From contig NZ_CM003594.1 of the NCBI RefSeq assembly GCF_001435295.1, positions 2,748,574 through 2,812,573 of the forward strand: a DNA stretch of 64,000 nt, written 5' to 3'. Position 1 is the stretch's first letter. Each line of letters starts with the position of its first letter. The translations under genes were made by a program, and so were the position numbers. The DNA comes from Psychrobacter sp. P11F6 (GTDB lineage Bacteria > Pseudomonadota > Gammaproteobacteria > Pseudomonadales > Moraxellaceae). Below the pieces are notes generated by a model. It was not told where the DNA came from and ran no database searches. It saw only the letters and a program-made list of their open reading frames with translations. Of the stretch, positions 1 through 7,973 are shown piece by piece.

Positions 1-69
1 ACCCAACCTGAGAATCGATTAAGGGAGTTAAGCACAGGTTTTAAAGTTGTAGAAACATTCATCATCTAG
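1..69 (+). CDS. 3' end of an unidentified gene (partial)
   Basis: The first reading frame is open from base 1 to a TAG stop at 67-69 and encodes 22 residues ending in KVVETFII. The codons look protein-like, and the tail meets gspN head to head: the two stop codons overlap by two bases, as in tightly packed convergent genes. The fragment is too short to assign to a family. It could be a chance open frame at the window edge. Confidence 0.4.
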   Translation, partial: TQPENRLRELSTGFKVVETFII

Positions 70-893
70 CGTGTCCCCAGCCCATTTAGCAACGGCTGAC
101 GCACACTGACAACTGGCGTATCTTGGGGTGCTTGCCCTTTATACTCAGGCATACTTTCTAATAAACGCTGCGTCAAACTGACATCCAACATATTATCGCC
201 ATCGATATATAAGTCGCCCAAGCGCTTATCTTGATTGTTTAATAAATTGATATGGAGCAGGTTTTTATTGTTTTTTTGCTCGGCACTTAACTCAGCACGC
301 ATCGCAGGCATAGTCAGATAAAAAACTTTGCCACCACTAGGATAACCTATCTCACCGCCGACCCATGTCAACTGACCATCCGCTTGACTAAAACCAGATG
401 ATTTTTTTGTTGAAGCATTTTCTGCTGCAGCACTTGAGCCAGACTGACGGCTGAGCGAAACATTATTGACCTGAATCGGTGTATTGGGCAATTGCCAATC
501 AACCAAACTTGCCAACGTCTCAGGTGCTACCTTGCCGCTCATATTATCTACTTGCCATGAGCTGGTGCCTATTTTTACTTGTCCATTGAGGCGAGTTTGT
601 GCTGAAGTGATATCGACCTCTGCACTTATCTTACCCAATAACAAATGCCTTGGCTGCCACGACCATTCTGCCGTACCTGTGAGCGGTTTGGCTGCTAAAG
701 GCATCTGCCAGATAACGGAGCCTTGCCATAAATTACCCGACACATGCTGTACATAAGGCGCTTCGGGAGCATACTTTTCAAGCAGCCACGCCGCTGGCAT
801 TTGCAATACAGCAAATAATGCAAATAATACAAACCCAACCAGCCACCACAGCTTACGAGGGCGCTTATAAGACGACGCAGATACTTGGGGCAC
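66..893 (-). CDS. gspN: Type II secretion system protein N (GspN)
   Basis: This is probably the GspN accessory component of the type II secretion system, a bitopic inner-membrane protein with a periplasmic domain. A basic stretch (KRPRK) precedes one hydrophobic segment (LWWLVGFVLFALFAVL) and then a periplasmic beta-rich domain with GspN-like LWQGS and LTWVGGEIGY motifs. The frame stays open upstream to an ATG at 986, but that extension runs through a strong minus-strand terminator hairpin (964-1014). I therefore prefer the GTG at 893, giving 275 residues and keeping the membrane anchor; GspN proteins are usually about 250 residues. No other gsp gene is in the window. Family assignment is fairly sure, the start is not. 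Confidence 0.75.
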   Translation of the reverse strand: MPQVSASSYKRPRKLWWLVGFVLFALFAVLQMPAAWLLEKYAPEAPYVQHVSGNLWQGSVIWQMPLAAKPLTGTAEWSWQPRHLLLGKISAEVDITSAQTRLNGQVKIGTSSWQVDNMSGKVAPETLASLVDWQLPNTPIQVNNVSLSRQSGSSAAAENASTKKSSGFSQADGQLTWVGGEIGYPSGGKVFYLTMPAMRAELSAEQKNNKNLLHINLLNNQDKRLGDLYIDGDNMLDVSLTQRLLESMPEYKGQAPQDTPVVSVRQPLLNGLGTR

Positions 894-959
894 GGTTGCA
901 TAACTCTTATATAAGACAAAAACGTCATTATCATAACAAACAATGGCATACAGATGACA

Positions 960-1014
960 GAAAAAAAGCCAGTATCTTTTTACCAAAATAATGGCAATAA
1001 AGATACTGGCTTTT
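960..1014 (-). terminator. Intrinsic terminator after the H-NS family gene
   Basis: Sixteen-base arms at 964-979 and 999-1014 pair perfectly around a 19-base loop. Read on the minus strand the hairpin is followed by a run of seven T. It lies downstream of the H-NS family gene and overlaps the long 5' extension of the gspN frame. Confidence 0.8.
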
Positions 1015-1104
1015 ATCAGCTTCTAAGACGAAAGGACTATCACGATCAAACGCTATGATTGCACACAAATCATGAGAAACAAGCCCAATGATCAGAGTAG
1101 ATGT

Positions 1105-1184
1105 AACATGGTGCTTGTTCAAAACAGGACTTATTTAAACAAGCTCTTATTTAGACGAGCGCTTATTTTAAATAGCCTTTAATA
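1105..1184. repeat. Degenerate tandem repeat, about five units of 16 nt
   Basis: The core CTTATTT recurs at 1130, 1146 and 1162, exactly 16 bases apart. A related unit comes before (1105-1120, core GCTTGTTC) and a more decayed one after (1169-1184). The units are similar but not identical, and the period does not suggest coding. The array lies between the H-NS gene and its terminator. Confidence 0.55.
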
Positions 1185-1238
1185 AAAATTGTACCTTGCT
1201 AAATCTAAACCGACATCATCTTGTTAGCCACTACACTA

Positions 1239-1562
1239 TTAGATGGCAAAATCTTCGATACTACGACCTGCTGCTAGCGCTTCAACCAACCACGTTGGCT
1301 TGCGACCACGACCAGTCCATGTTTCTTCGTTGTTGTCAGTATTGCGATACTTGATGCTGCGTTTTTTCTCTAGCGTTTCACCAGCTTTTAGAATTTCTTC
1401 GATAGAGGCATTGCTGTCTTCTACAATTTTCTCAAACTGCATATAAGCGTCATACAAACGCTGATGTTGTTTTTTGGCAATAAGCTGCTGAGCATTTTCA
1501 GTGATGGCACGTAGCTCATCAACGTTCAGGTTTTCTAAATCAATGGCGGTATTTTTGCTCAT
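1239..1562 (-). CDS. H-NS family nucleoid-associated regulator
   Basis: A 107-residue H-NS/StpA/MvaT-like protein of the H-NS class, which binds AT-rich DNA and silences genes. Residues 1-65 are acidic and alpha-helical, with heptad-like spacing that fits the oligomerisation domain. The C-terminal motif TWTGRGRKPTWL (residues 81-92) is the hallmark H-NS DNA-binding loop (TGRGRxP). The length is slightly shorter than E. coli H-NS (137). It lies downstream of two BLUF genes on the same strand but 350 bp away, so it is probably transcribed separately. The 350 bp upstream are very AT-rich and contain a dyad at 1594-1621, which would suit the autoregulation known for hns genes. Confidence 0.9.
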   Translation of the reverse strand: MSKNTAIDLENLNVDELRAITENAQQLIAKKQHQRLYDAYMQFEKIVEDSNASIEEILKAGETLEKKRSIKYRNTDNNEETWTGRGRKPTWLVEALAAGRSIEDFAI

Positions 1563-1593
1563 AATAAATCCAACTGTAAGATAAAAAATATAA

Positions 1594-1621
1594 CCTTAAT
1601 AGACATTATTCACTATTAAGG
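1594..1621. promoter_or_regulatory. Dyad symmetry upstream of the H-NS gene
   Basis: Nine-base arms CCTTAATAG (1594-1602) and CTATTAAGG (1613-1621) are separated by ten bases, 32 bp upstream of the start codon. A TATATT sequence on the minus strand lies between the dyad and the gene and could be a -10 box. The dyad may be an operator or a 5'UTR hairpin. The rest of 1563-1914 is AT-rich spacer with no gene visible. Confidence 0.4.
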
Positions 1622-1914
1622 ACTAAGAATGACCTATTCATCATTAAATACAACGATGAATGTCACAAATCGATATTTTTTCAACCAAATAAAATATTGT
1701 TAGCCACAATACCTAAGGGCGTAGATAATATAAACAAAAAACCTTGCTATCACAACAGTAGATTATTATATCTTCTATAACAAAGGTCAGTGAATAGTAA
1801 AATCGGGTAAATAAAAAACCACTATTTATTTAATAGTTATTCGTAAACATAAATTCATTAAAAATAGCGACCAATTTATATATATACCTACCGATTAGTT
1901 AAAATCGCCATTGA

Positions 1915-2352
1915 TTAATCATGCTGATCGCTAAGCTCATTCATCAAATTATAGGCTGCTTCGGCGCTCAATAAATAGGGATTAAAATCAATCGTTGTCG
2001 AATATTTTAAATAAATCGCCGCATTTTTTTCAGTCGGGGAAGCATAATTCATAGACCATTTAGACCATGCTCGATGCTTTAACTCACGTGTTTCAATAAC
2101 CTGTAAGTCATGATGACGCGGATCAGCAATTAAACTATATAACAGACGATTGATCTGTGCTCTTGGCCCTTCAATGGTTTGCAAAAAATAATCTTTATTA
2201 AACGTCAGCATACCAGTGATGCCATTGGCGGCATTATTTACTTGTGCTTGCTGCAAGATTTCGTTGAAGTCGTTGGCCGATACATCTGGGTTGGCACGGC
2301 TAGCGTATGTCATGCTCATCAAAATGTGTGCATCTTCCATTGCTGATGTCAT
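1915..2352 (-). CDS. BLUF-domain blue-light photoreceptor, copy 1
   Basis: A 145-residue stand-alone BLUF protein that would bind FAD and sense blue light. The photoactive residues can be placed by their spacing in AppA (Y21, N45, Q63, W104, M106): here Y16, N40, Q58, W99 and M101, with identical spacing, plus the NGITG and FLQTIEG motifs. No output domain is attached; about 30 residues follow the core, as in short BLUF proteins that act by binding a partner. The start is supported by AAGAGA eight bases upstream. It follows BLUF copy 2 by about 60 bp and is probably in one transcript with it. The partner protein is unknown. Confidence 0.93.
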   Translation of the reverse strand: MTSAMEDAHILMSMTYASRANPDVSANDFNEILQQAQVNNAANGITGMLTFNKDYFLQTIEGPRAQINRLLYSLIADPRHHDLQVIETRELKHRAWSKWSMNYASPTEKNAAIYLKYSTTIDFNPYLLSAEAAYNLMNELSDQHD

Positions 2353-2414
2353 ATCTTATCTCTTGTAAAATGTCATGGGTGTGATGGTTCTTTGCGTTTA
2401 TAAACGTCAGTCAA

Positions 2415-2933
2415 TTAGCCAATAGAAAACCATGGTTTCTTCTTTTTGGCGGCGCTCACTGCTTCTTGCTCTTGAAGGTCTGATAACGTCTCAATCAACA
2501 TCATGATTTGATTGGTGTTCATCAAATAAGGATTAAACTGAGTACCTGTCGAAAATTTGAGCGCAAGTCCTTTGTTTTCATCGCTCGGAATCAAATACTT
2601 CATTGACCATTTACTCCAATGGCGCAGCTCTACTTCACGGCATTCGATGACTTGTAAGGCATGATGCCGATCATCTTTAACCAGTTTTCTGAGCAATTCA
2701 TTGATGACGGGTCTCGCTCCTTCAATACTTTGCAAAAAATAATTGTGATTGAACACCAAAGCACCCGTAATACCATTGCGCTCATTATTTTGCTGAGCTT
2801 GTGTCAGGATGCGCGTTACTTCACCTTTAGGATTGTCGGTGTTATAACGGCTAATATAAGTTAAACGTAAAATAATATGCTCGCCATGATGCATTTTTAG
2901 GCGATTTAATTCTGAAAGCTCAGCTGATTCCAC
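2415..2933 (-). CDS. BLUF-domain blue-light photoreceptor, copy 2
   Basis: A paralogue of the downstream gene. From the GTG start its key residues are Y26, N50, Q68, W109 and M111, again with exact AppA spacing, so photochemistry should be intact. The C-terminus adds a Lys-rich tail (AAKKKKPWFS) that copy 1 lacks. I chose the GTG at 2933 because GGAG lies six bases upstream. An in-frame TTG at 2945 lacks a ribosome site, and the first ATG (2894) also lacks a clear one but would still leave the domain whole. Two diverged copies in tandem suggest different partners or sensitivities. Family certain, start less so. Confidence 0.9.
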   Translation of the reverse strand: MESAELSELNRLKMHHGEHIILRLTYISRYNTDNPKGEVTRILTQAQQNNERNGITGALVFNHNYFLQSIEGARPVINELLRKLVKDDRHHALQVIECREVELRHWSKWSMKYLIPSDENKGLALKFSTGTQFNPYLMNTNQIMMLIETLSDLQEQEAVSAAKKKKPWFSIG

Positions 2934-3046
2934 AAAACACTCCAATTAGTTTGCTAAATTTTTCACCTATCACCACCCAGCTACTGTCTTTTATAACCGA
3001 GTATTTGTGGTATAAGTCATTTTTTATAAAATAAATCGCGTATATA

Positions 3047-3673
3047 TTAACGTTGAATTTTTTTGATAAAATCATTCATGCCGCGCGATAAATTACTGCT
3101 ACTGGTGCTCTGTATTTCTTTGACCAAGCTCAATAATTGCGAGCTATCCTTGCATTGTTCTAAACTCAACAAGTAACCCCAAGCTTCTACTGGTGGGGCG
3201 TTTTTTTCAATATAGTTGGCCAACTCTGACTTTATCGTTTCGTAGCTCGCACCAGACAACCTAGCCTTGAAAATACTACTGATTGATTTCTTGCCTAATG
3301 CTGCCATTTTATTGAGACCTTTATCATTAAAGGTGCGATCAAACTCTGTCTCAATATTTCGTTCAGACGACGATGCTTGAGACTGATAAGCCGTCGATGC
3401 TTGCGGCGCAGTGAATGTTTGGGAGGCAGCATTATCAGCGCCCACTATCTCTATGCACTCAAGCCCTAACAGCAACTCAAATAGTGGTGCAACACCGCCA
3501 AAATCGGCAAACATTTTGCTACGGTCAAGCGTATCAAGATAGCTTTGATACGTGCGTTTGCCATCGATCATAATAAGCAATGTTCTCGCTTCACGCGGCA
3601 ATATGCCGAGACTCTGAGATTTAATCTCTTCTCTGCCCAAATCAGTTTTTTGAAACACATCACCATCTTTCAT
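3047..3673 (-). CDS. Uncharacterised protein with a winged-helix-like N-terminus
   Basis: A 208-residue soluble protein of unknown function. Residues 8-75 contain the pattern KTDLGREEI...LPREARTLLIMIDGKRTYQSYL, resembling a small helical domain seen in proteobacterial regulators and thought to be helix-turn-helix-like. A low-complexity linker rich in Ser, Ala and Gln (about 85-110) leads to a helical C-terminal half with no motif I recognise. No signal peptide or membrane segment is visible. It lies about 110 bp upstream of BLUF copy 2 on the same strand, so it could be co-transcribed and is a candidate partner for the photoreceptors. That link rests on position only. Confidence 0.7.
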   Translation of the reverse strand: MKDGDVFQKTDLGREEIKSQSLGILPREARTLLIMIDGKRTYQSYLDTLDRSKMFADFGGVAPLFELLLGLECIEIVGADNAASQTFTAPQASTAYQSQASSSERNIETEFDRTFNDKGLNKMAALGKKSISSIFKARLSGASYETIKSELANYIEKNAPPVEAWGYLLSLEQCKDSSQLLSLVKEIQSTSSSNLSRGMNDFIKKIQR

Positions 3674-3807
3674 TCTTTGTACTCAGCACTAGCAGTAAGG
3701 TGGGCACTCTTATAGTCAATTGATTATAAAAGCGTGACAGCTTTAACCTTTCAAATTGAACCAACCCTGTCCTAAGCAGTCGACCAGATGAATTTTTATT
3801 ATTTCAG

Positions 3808-3840
3808 CCAATAAACAGTCAAATTTTGACTTTTTATTGG
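3808..3840. repeat. Long AT-rich hairpin in the 3674-4290 spacer
   Basis: Two 16-base arms (3808-3823 and 3825-3840) pair with one mismatch around a single base. The hairpin lies about 135 bp upstream of the 3047-3673 gene. The rest of this 600-bp spacer is AT-rich, with no convincing open frame and no RNA gene that I recognise. Confidence 0.4.
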
Positions 3841-4290
3841 TTAATAAAAATCACTTTAAATCAAAGCCCCACATTTAATATTGTTTGAATTATTGATTCG
3901 AGTGGATTATATCAACCCATTTAATAAACCGTTAGCATTAATTAAATCCAATAGAACAGACGGTCTATATAGGATATGAAAGGTAGTTTTCATAAATTTC
4001 AATATAAAATTTGATAAGATAATGAGAATAAAAAAATCGATAAACTCAATGAGGCAGGCTACTGTTTATCCGCTTTATCTTCTTACTAAATCGTTTACTA
4101 ACCAATAATTAATTTTCTTTTTTTCGAATAACTATCAGGGCGCAACTATAAAAACCAACAAACGTTTTACTTTTTTAGCGAGATCATATAGCAATTGATA
4201 AAATCTATCTTTCTTAACGTGCTCACTCTCATCCGACTTTTATGGGCACTATAGAAAATTTATTTTTTTAAGTCATTTATCACTAGCCAT

Positions 4291-4317
4291 AAAAAGACCC
4301 TGCAATTGCAGGGTCTT
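4291..4317 (-). terminator. Intrinsic terminator after ssb
   Basis: A perfect 24-base palindrome (4294-4317, AAGACCCTGCAA and its complement) is followed on the minus strand by a T run. It lies about 40 bp after the ssb stop codon. Confidence 0.9.
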
Positions 4318-4355
4318 CTATAGATTACTCTTAACAGATAATTCTAAGGTATATC

Positions 4356-4970
4356 CTAGAACGGAATATCATCATCGACAGGACCGTCTGGCATTGCTGT
4401 TGGCTTTGACTGTGCAGGCTTTTGCGCAGGTTGATTAAACTGATTCTGCTGAGCAGGTGCGCCTTGATTGTTAAAGCTGTTTTGACCACCTGACTGGTTA
4501 TAACCGCCTTGCTGTGCTGGCTGATTGTTTGCTTGCTGACCAAAGTTGTTTTGATTGCTTTGACCACCTTGATTGCCATAGCCACCACCTTGACCCTGAT
4601 TTTGACCGCCAAAGCTATTATCACTTTGACCACCAGTCGCACCATCTAGCATTTGCATTTGCTCAGCGCGAATCTCAGTAATATAACGGTCTTGACCATT
4701 GGGATCTTGATATTTACGGGTACGCAAACTGCCTTCGATATAAACTTTACTGCCTTTACGCAAATACTGCGCGGCAATTTCACCCAAACGATTAAATAGA
4801 GAAATACGATGCCATTCCGTCGCTTCTCTTTTTTCGCCACTTTGCTTGTCGGTCCACTGCTCTGACGTTGCAACCGAGATATTGGTCACACTACCGCCGT
4901 TATTAAATTGACGTGCCTCAGGGTCTGCTCCAAGGTTACCGATGATGATAACTTTATTAACTCCGCGCAT
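4356..4970 (-). CDS. ssb: Single-stranded DNA-binding protein
   Basis: SSB coats single-stranded DNA during replication, repair and recombination and recruits partners through its C-terminal tip. The OB-fold occupies about residues 1-112 (start [40 protein letters not shown]). A Gly/Gln/Asn-rich disordered linker follows (about 113-185), then the acidic tip DDDIPF (199-204), which binds PriA, RecO, exonuclease I and others. At 204 residues it is somewhat longer than E. coli SSB (178) because of the linker. It lies alone here, with uvrA about 3 kb away and divergent. Identification is secure. Confidence 0.97.
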   Translation of the reverse strand: MRGVNKVIIIGNLGADPEARQFNNGGSVTNISVATSEQWTDKQSGEKREATEWHRISLFNRLGEIAAQYLRKGSKVYIEGSLRTRKYQDPNGQDRYITEIRAEQMQMLDGATGGQSDNSFGGQNQGQGGGYGNQGGQSNQNNFGQQANNQPAQQGGYNQSGGQNSFNNQGAPAQQNQFNQPAQKPAQSKPTAMPDGPVDDDIPF

Positions 4971-5093
4971 GATACCGTCCTTTTACTTATGAATAATTTT
5001 ATGAATCGCTTTAATGACTGTGCAGCTAAGCGCATTCATTAATGATTTTACTGTAATCAATTTTTATTGGAATATCTACAAGCTATCTATTAA

Positions 5094-5114
5094 AGACGAC
5101 AATCTATGTCGTCT
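5094..5114. promoter_or_regulatory. Inverted repeat between the DUF3833 gene and ssb
   Basis: AGACGAC (5094-5100) and GTCGTCT (5108-5114) form a perfect dyad with a seven-base gap, 124 bp upstream of ssb. It could be an operator for ssb or a weak minus-strand terminator for the DUF3833 gene, since only a short TTTA follows the stem. Confidence 0.35.
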
Positions 5115-5234
5115 AGATATATATTATAATTTTTGGGTTTAAAAAACCCTGATATTGCTATTTTGCCATTTTATTAAGCGAATTAATACTATTACCAGTT
5201 ACTGACTTATCAACTCACTCTGTCCTTTAGAAAC

Positions 5235-5846
5235 TTATTTAGAATCATTGCTCTCGTTATTGCGATGCATACTCAAGGTGACGCTACCCAGCTCTACACC
5301 AAATTTTTTCATCACTGAGCGATTGAGCATGACGTCTTTATCGACTAGATACATCCAATCATCAAAATTAACTTTGTAGGTTTTATCCTCAACGGGTAGC
5401 TCTAACAAGTAATTCCAATGCAAGGTATTGCCAACCACTTCCCCTGTTGCCTCGCCAATGACATCGCCTGCTGTGCCTTTCCAGCTACCATCAGCTTGTT
5501 TGGTCAGTCGCCAGATACGCTGTGATTTTGACCCATCTGCCCATGAGAATTTTTCATCTAAAACGATGACATTATCGCCTTCGTGAGTGGCATCAATATC
5601 GACGTAAAAGCGTTTTTTGACCTCGCCATTGCGACCTTGAAACATGCCCCAACCATCGATTTGACCTGAGAAGAACTCATGCATATCGAGCGTGGGCGTG
5701 CTGTGCTGATAGGCCTGAATGTTTTGTGTGGCACAGCCTGAGAGTAGTAACGTGGCTGATAGACCAAGACCTACTGCCAGTTTGGCCATTACTCGAGGCG
5801 CAACATTTTTCCTAACACCACCAGACAACATCGTAAACTTACTCAT
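5235..5846 (-). CDS. DUF3833 family lipoprotein
   Basis: A 203-residue predicted lipoprotein. A signal peptide ends in a lipobox (LLLSGC, Cys38). The mature part carries DUF3833 features: FFSGQIDGWGMFQGRNGEVKKRF, then DEKFSWADGSKSQRIWRL, then GEATGEVVGNTLHWNY. The family is common in gamma-proteobacteria and its function is unknown; the fold may be a small beta-barrel. The signal region is long, so translation might begin at M20 (MAKLAVGLGL), although AAGGAA seven bases before the annotated ATG supports the longer form. It lies 85 bp from the yajR-like gene on the same strand and may follow it in one transcript. Confidence 0.85.
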   Translation of the reverse strand: MSKFTMLSGGVRKNVAPRVMAKLAVGLGLSATLLLSGCATQNIQAYQHSTPTLDMHEFFSGQIDGWGMFQGRNGEVKKRFYVDIDATHEGDNVIVLDEKFSWADGSKSQRIWRLTKQADGSWKGTAGDVIGEATGEVVGNTLHWNYLLELPVEDKTYKVNFDDWMYLVDKDVMLNRSVMKKFGVELGSVTLSMHRNNESNDSK

Positions 5847-5930
5847 ATTAATTCCTTTTAAATAGAGATAAAGATTTAGCGTTCACTTATTAATAATGGC
5901 TGTCTATCTAGTCGTTGTCTATACCCTTTG

Positions 5931-7295
5931 TTAAATATCTAGCGGACTTTGCGCCAAACTCGATAACTGCATGCGCGAGTCATCTGTCAATTGTGTCTTG
6001 TCTAGCTTGAGATAGGCCACTTGCTCTTTTGCCATCACGACCAGCTCATCCACGCCATCTACCGCCAGCATTTGCCGTGACCAGTCTTGGATATTGATAT
6101 TTTTAGGAATAGTGACGGTCGTACTTGATAAATACGGTGGCTGAGCAATCGGAATGATAATGAGTAGTGCCACGCCCATAATGACGGCTAAAATTCCCCA
6201 CGCCAATAGGTTAGGTTGATTCAATAACAACCCGCCCATTGCTCCACCGACAAACGCCCCAAAGAACTGGCTAGATGAATTTAGCCCCATCGCTGTCGCT
6301 TTATTGGCGACTGGGGCGCGCTTAGATATCCACGAAGGAATCGTTGCCTCAAGCAAGTTAAAGCCCATAAAGTACAGAAGCAAACCTAATATAATACCAA
6401 CACCAACCTGACTACCAATGGCTAATATCGCTAAAGCAGCCGTCATCAGCGCAATCGCGCCTAAGAATACTTGACGCATTTTGTGTTTCTTTTCAGCGAT
6501 GATAATAAAAGGAATGGCGACGGCAAAACCGATAAATAATAAAGGCAAATAAACCAAGCCTTGCTGACGTACCGACAACCCCATCACTTCATTAAGCTGA
6601 TGCGGCAATATCACAAATATCGCCGTCATGGTCAGATGCAGAGCAAAAATACCGATATGTAGGCGGTTTAAATCGCCGATTTTGAGGACGGTCGCTAATT
6701 GTTGACCAATCGATTTATTGTCTAAATTGTGTTTAAGCACTCGTAGCGGTGTCGGCACAAACAACAATAACAGCATCGCCAATACGGCAAAGCCTGAGGT
6801 CAACCAAAATAAACCAGAGATACCTAGCGAGCCAACCAATAACGGACCAAAGGCAAAAGCAAGCATAATAGAAGTCGCGATAGTCAAGCCCATCGTCGCC
6901 ATCGCTTTGGTACGCATTTCTTCGCGCGTCACATCAGCCAATAATGCCATCAATACTGCAGATACCGCGCCACTACCTGCCAGCGCCCGACCAATGATAA
7001 CCTCGTAAATATCAGTCGCATTTGCCGCAATGATACCGCCTATGGCAAATAAGATCAGCCCTAAAAAGATAATCGGCTTACGCGGGAATTTATCCGCAGC
7101 CAAACTCATGGGAATCTGAAATATCGCCTGTCCCAGTCCATAAATACCGACCGCCAAACCAATCAAAAACGGCGTCGCGTGCGCATAATTGTCACCATAT
7201 ACAGAAAACACAGGCACAATCATAAACAGACCAATCATCCGCAAAGCAAATATACCACCGACCCCGAGGATTGCCCGTTTTTCTACGCTATTCAT
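5931..7295 (-). CDS. yajR: YajR-type major facilitator transporter
   Basis: A 454-residue MFS exporter of the YajR group, the same length as E. coli YajR. It has twelve hydrophobic segments. Motif A is seen after the second segment (residues about 66-72, ADKFPRK), and the N-terminus (GIFALRMIGLFMIVPVFSVYG) is close to YajR. After the last membrane segment a cytoplasmic tail of about 70 residues (IQDWSRQMLAVDGVDELVVMAK...) corresponds to the small ferredoxin-like YAM domain of YajR. The substrate is unknown; the family is drug-proton antiporter-like. GAGGCAAG upstream supports the start. It is divergent from uvrA across a 680-bp spacer. Confidence 0.85.
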   Translation of the reverse strand: MNSVEKRAILGVGGIFALRMIGLFMIVPVFSVYGDNYAHATPFLIGLAVGIYGLGQAIFQIPMSLAADKFPRKPIIFLGLILFAIGGIIAANATDIYEVIIGRALAGSGAVSAVLMALLADVTREEMRTKAMATMGLTIATSIMLAFAFGPLLVGSLGISGLFWLTSGFAVLAMLLLLFVPTPLRVLKHNLDNKSIGQQLATVLKIGDLNRLHIGIFALHLTMTAIFVILPHQLNEVMGLSVRQQGLVYLPLLFIGFAVAIPFIIIAEKKHKMRQVFLGAIALMTAALAILAIGSQVGVGIILGLLLYFMGFNLLEATIPSWISKRAPVANKATAMGLNSSSQFFGAFVGGAMGGLLLNQPNLLAWGILAVIMGVALLIIIPIAQPPYLSSTTVTIPKNINIQDWSRQMLAVDGVDELVVMAKEQVAYLKLDKTQLTDDSRMQLSSLAQSPLDI

Positions 7296-7484
7296 ACTTG
7301 CCTCACTGGTTCGTCATTGCTGATTTATCACTACTGCGCTGCTTGTACTATTGTGATGCTATCAAGACTTTAGCTACAAATTAAGCCCACTAGTATAAGA
7401 CATTCGCCGTTTGCGTGCCGAGACTTTTGTCTTATGAGTGCAGCCTCCTATACCTTCTCGACCCAAGCCATTCATATTACGCGA

Positions 7485-7583
7485 TTATTTTGTTACCAAC
7501 TGCATCGGATGCGCAATCACACCTTGAATAATGCGGTCGCCATGACAATAAAGTAAGGCGTCATAAATATTATTGCTCGTCAG
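7485..7583 (-). pseudogene. Possible gene remnant (32 codons, no start)
   Basis: In the yajR-uvrA spacer the minus strand has a short open stretch reading LYCHGDRIIQGVIAHPMQLV before a stop, with protein-like composition but no start codon and a stop just upstream. This may be the decayed end of a lost gene. I cannot name the family, and a chance open frame is possible. The rest of 7296-7973 is AT-rich, with no other coding signal and no SOS-type box that I could recognise. Confidence 0.25.
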
Positions 7584-7973
7584 CTAGAGCGATCGCTTAG
7601 ATGACAAACTCCTCTATAAAATGACATTTTGGTCAAAACCATGACAAAAGATGACTACTACTTAACATTGATTTGATTTAGATTTGCTTAGTCCTACGAA
7701 AATCAATTGCCTCAAAGGCTGTAGAATGAGAAAACAGCAAAATGAACGCCAAGCAGTATACCGCTCAGCAATTATAAAAATTAAAACAGTAAATTAGGCA
7801 TCTATAGCTCTCACTTCATCAACGTATGAACACTTTATAAAAATATTATTTATAACCATATTATAAACTTACAAAATATTCACGTTTTTAACCAACCATT
7901 CTATTGATCTGTATTTAGCTTTTAATTTGAGATATTTTCAATCCCCTTTTAGCAAATAGGAAACCTAACACCG

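Noticed and set aside
931-1122. Open frame of 63 codons on the minus strand
   Set aside because: It spans a strong terminator and overlaps gspN's upstream region; no family features.
7621-7973. SOS operator before uvrA
   Set aside because: No LexA or UmuDAb-like palindrome could be made out; Moraxellaceae lack a typical LexA system.
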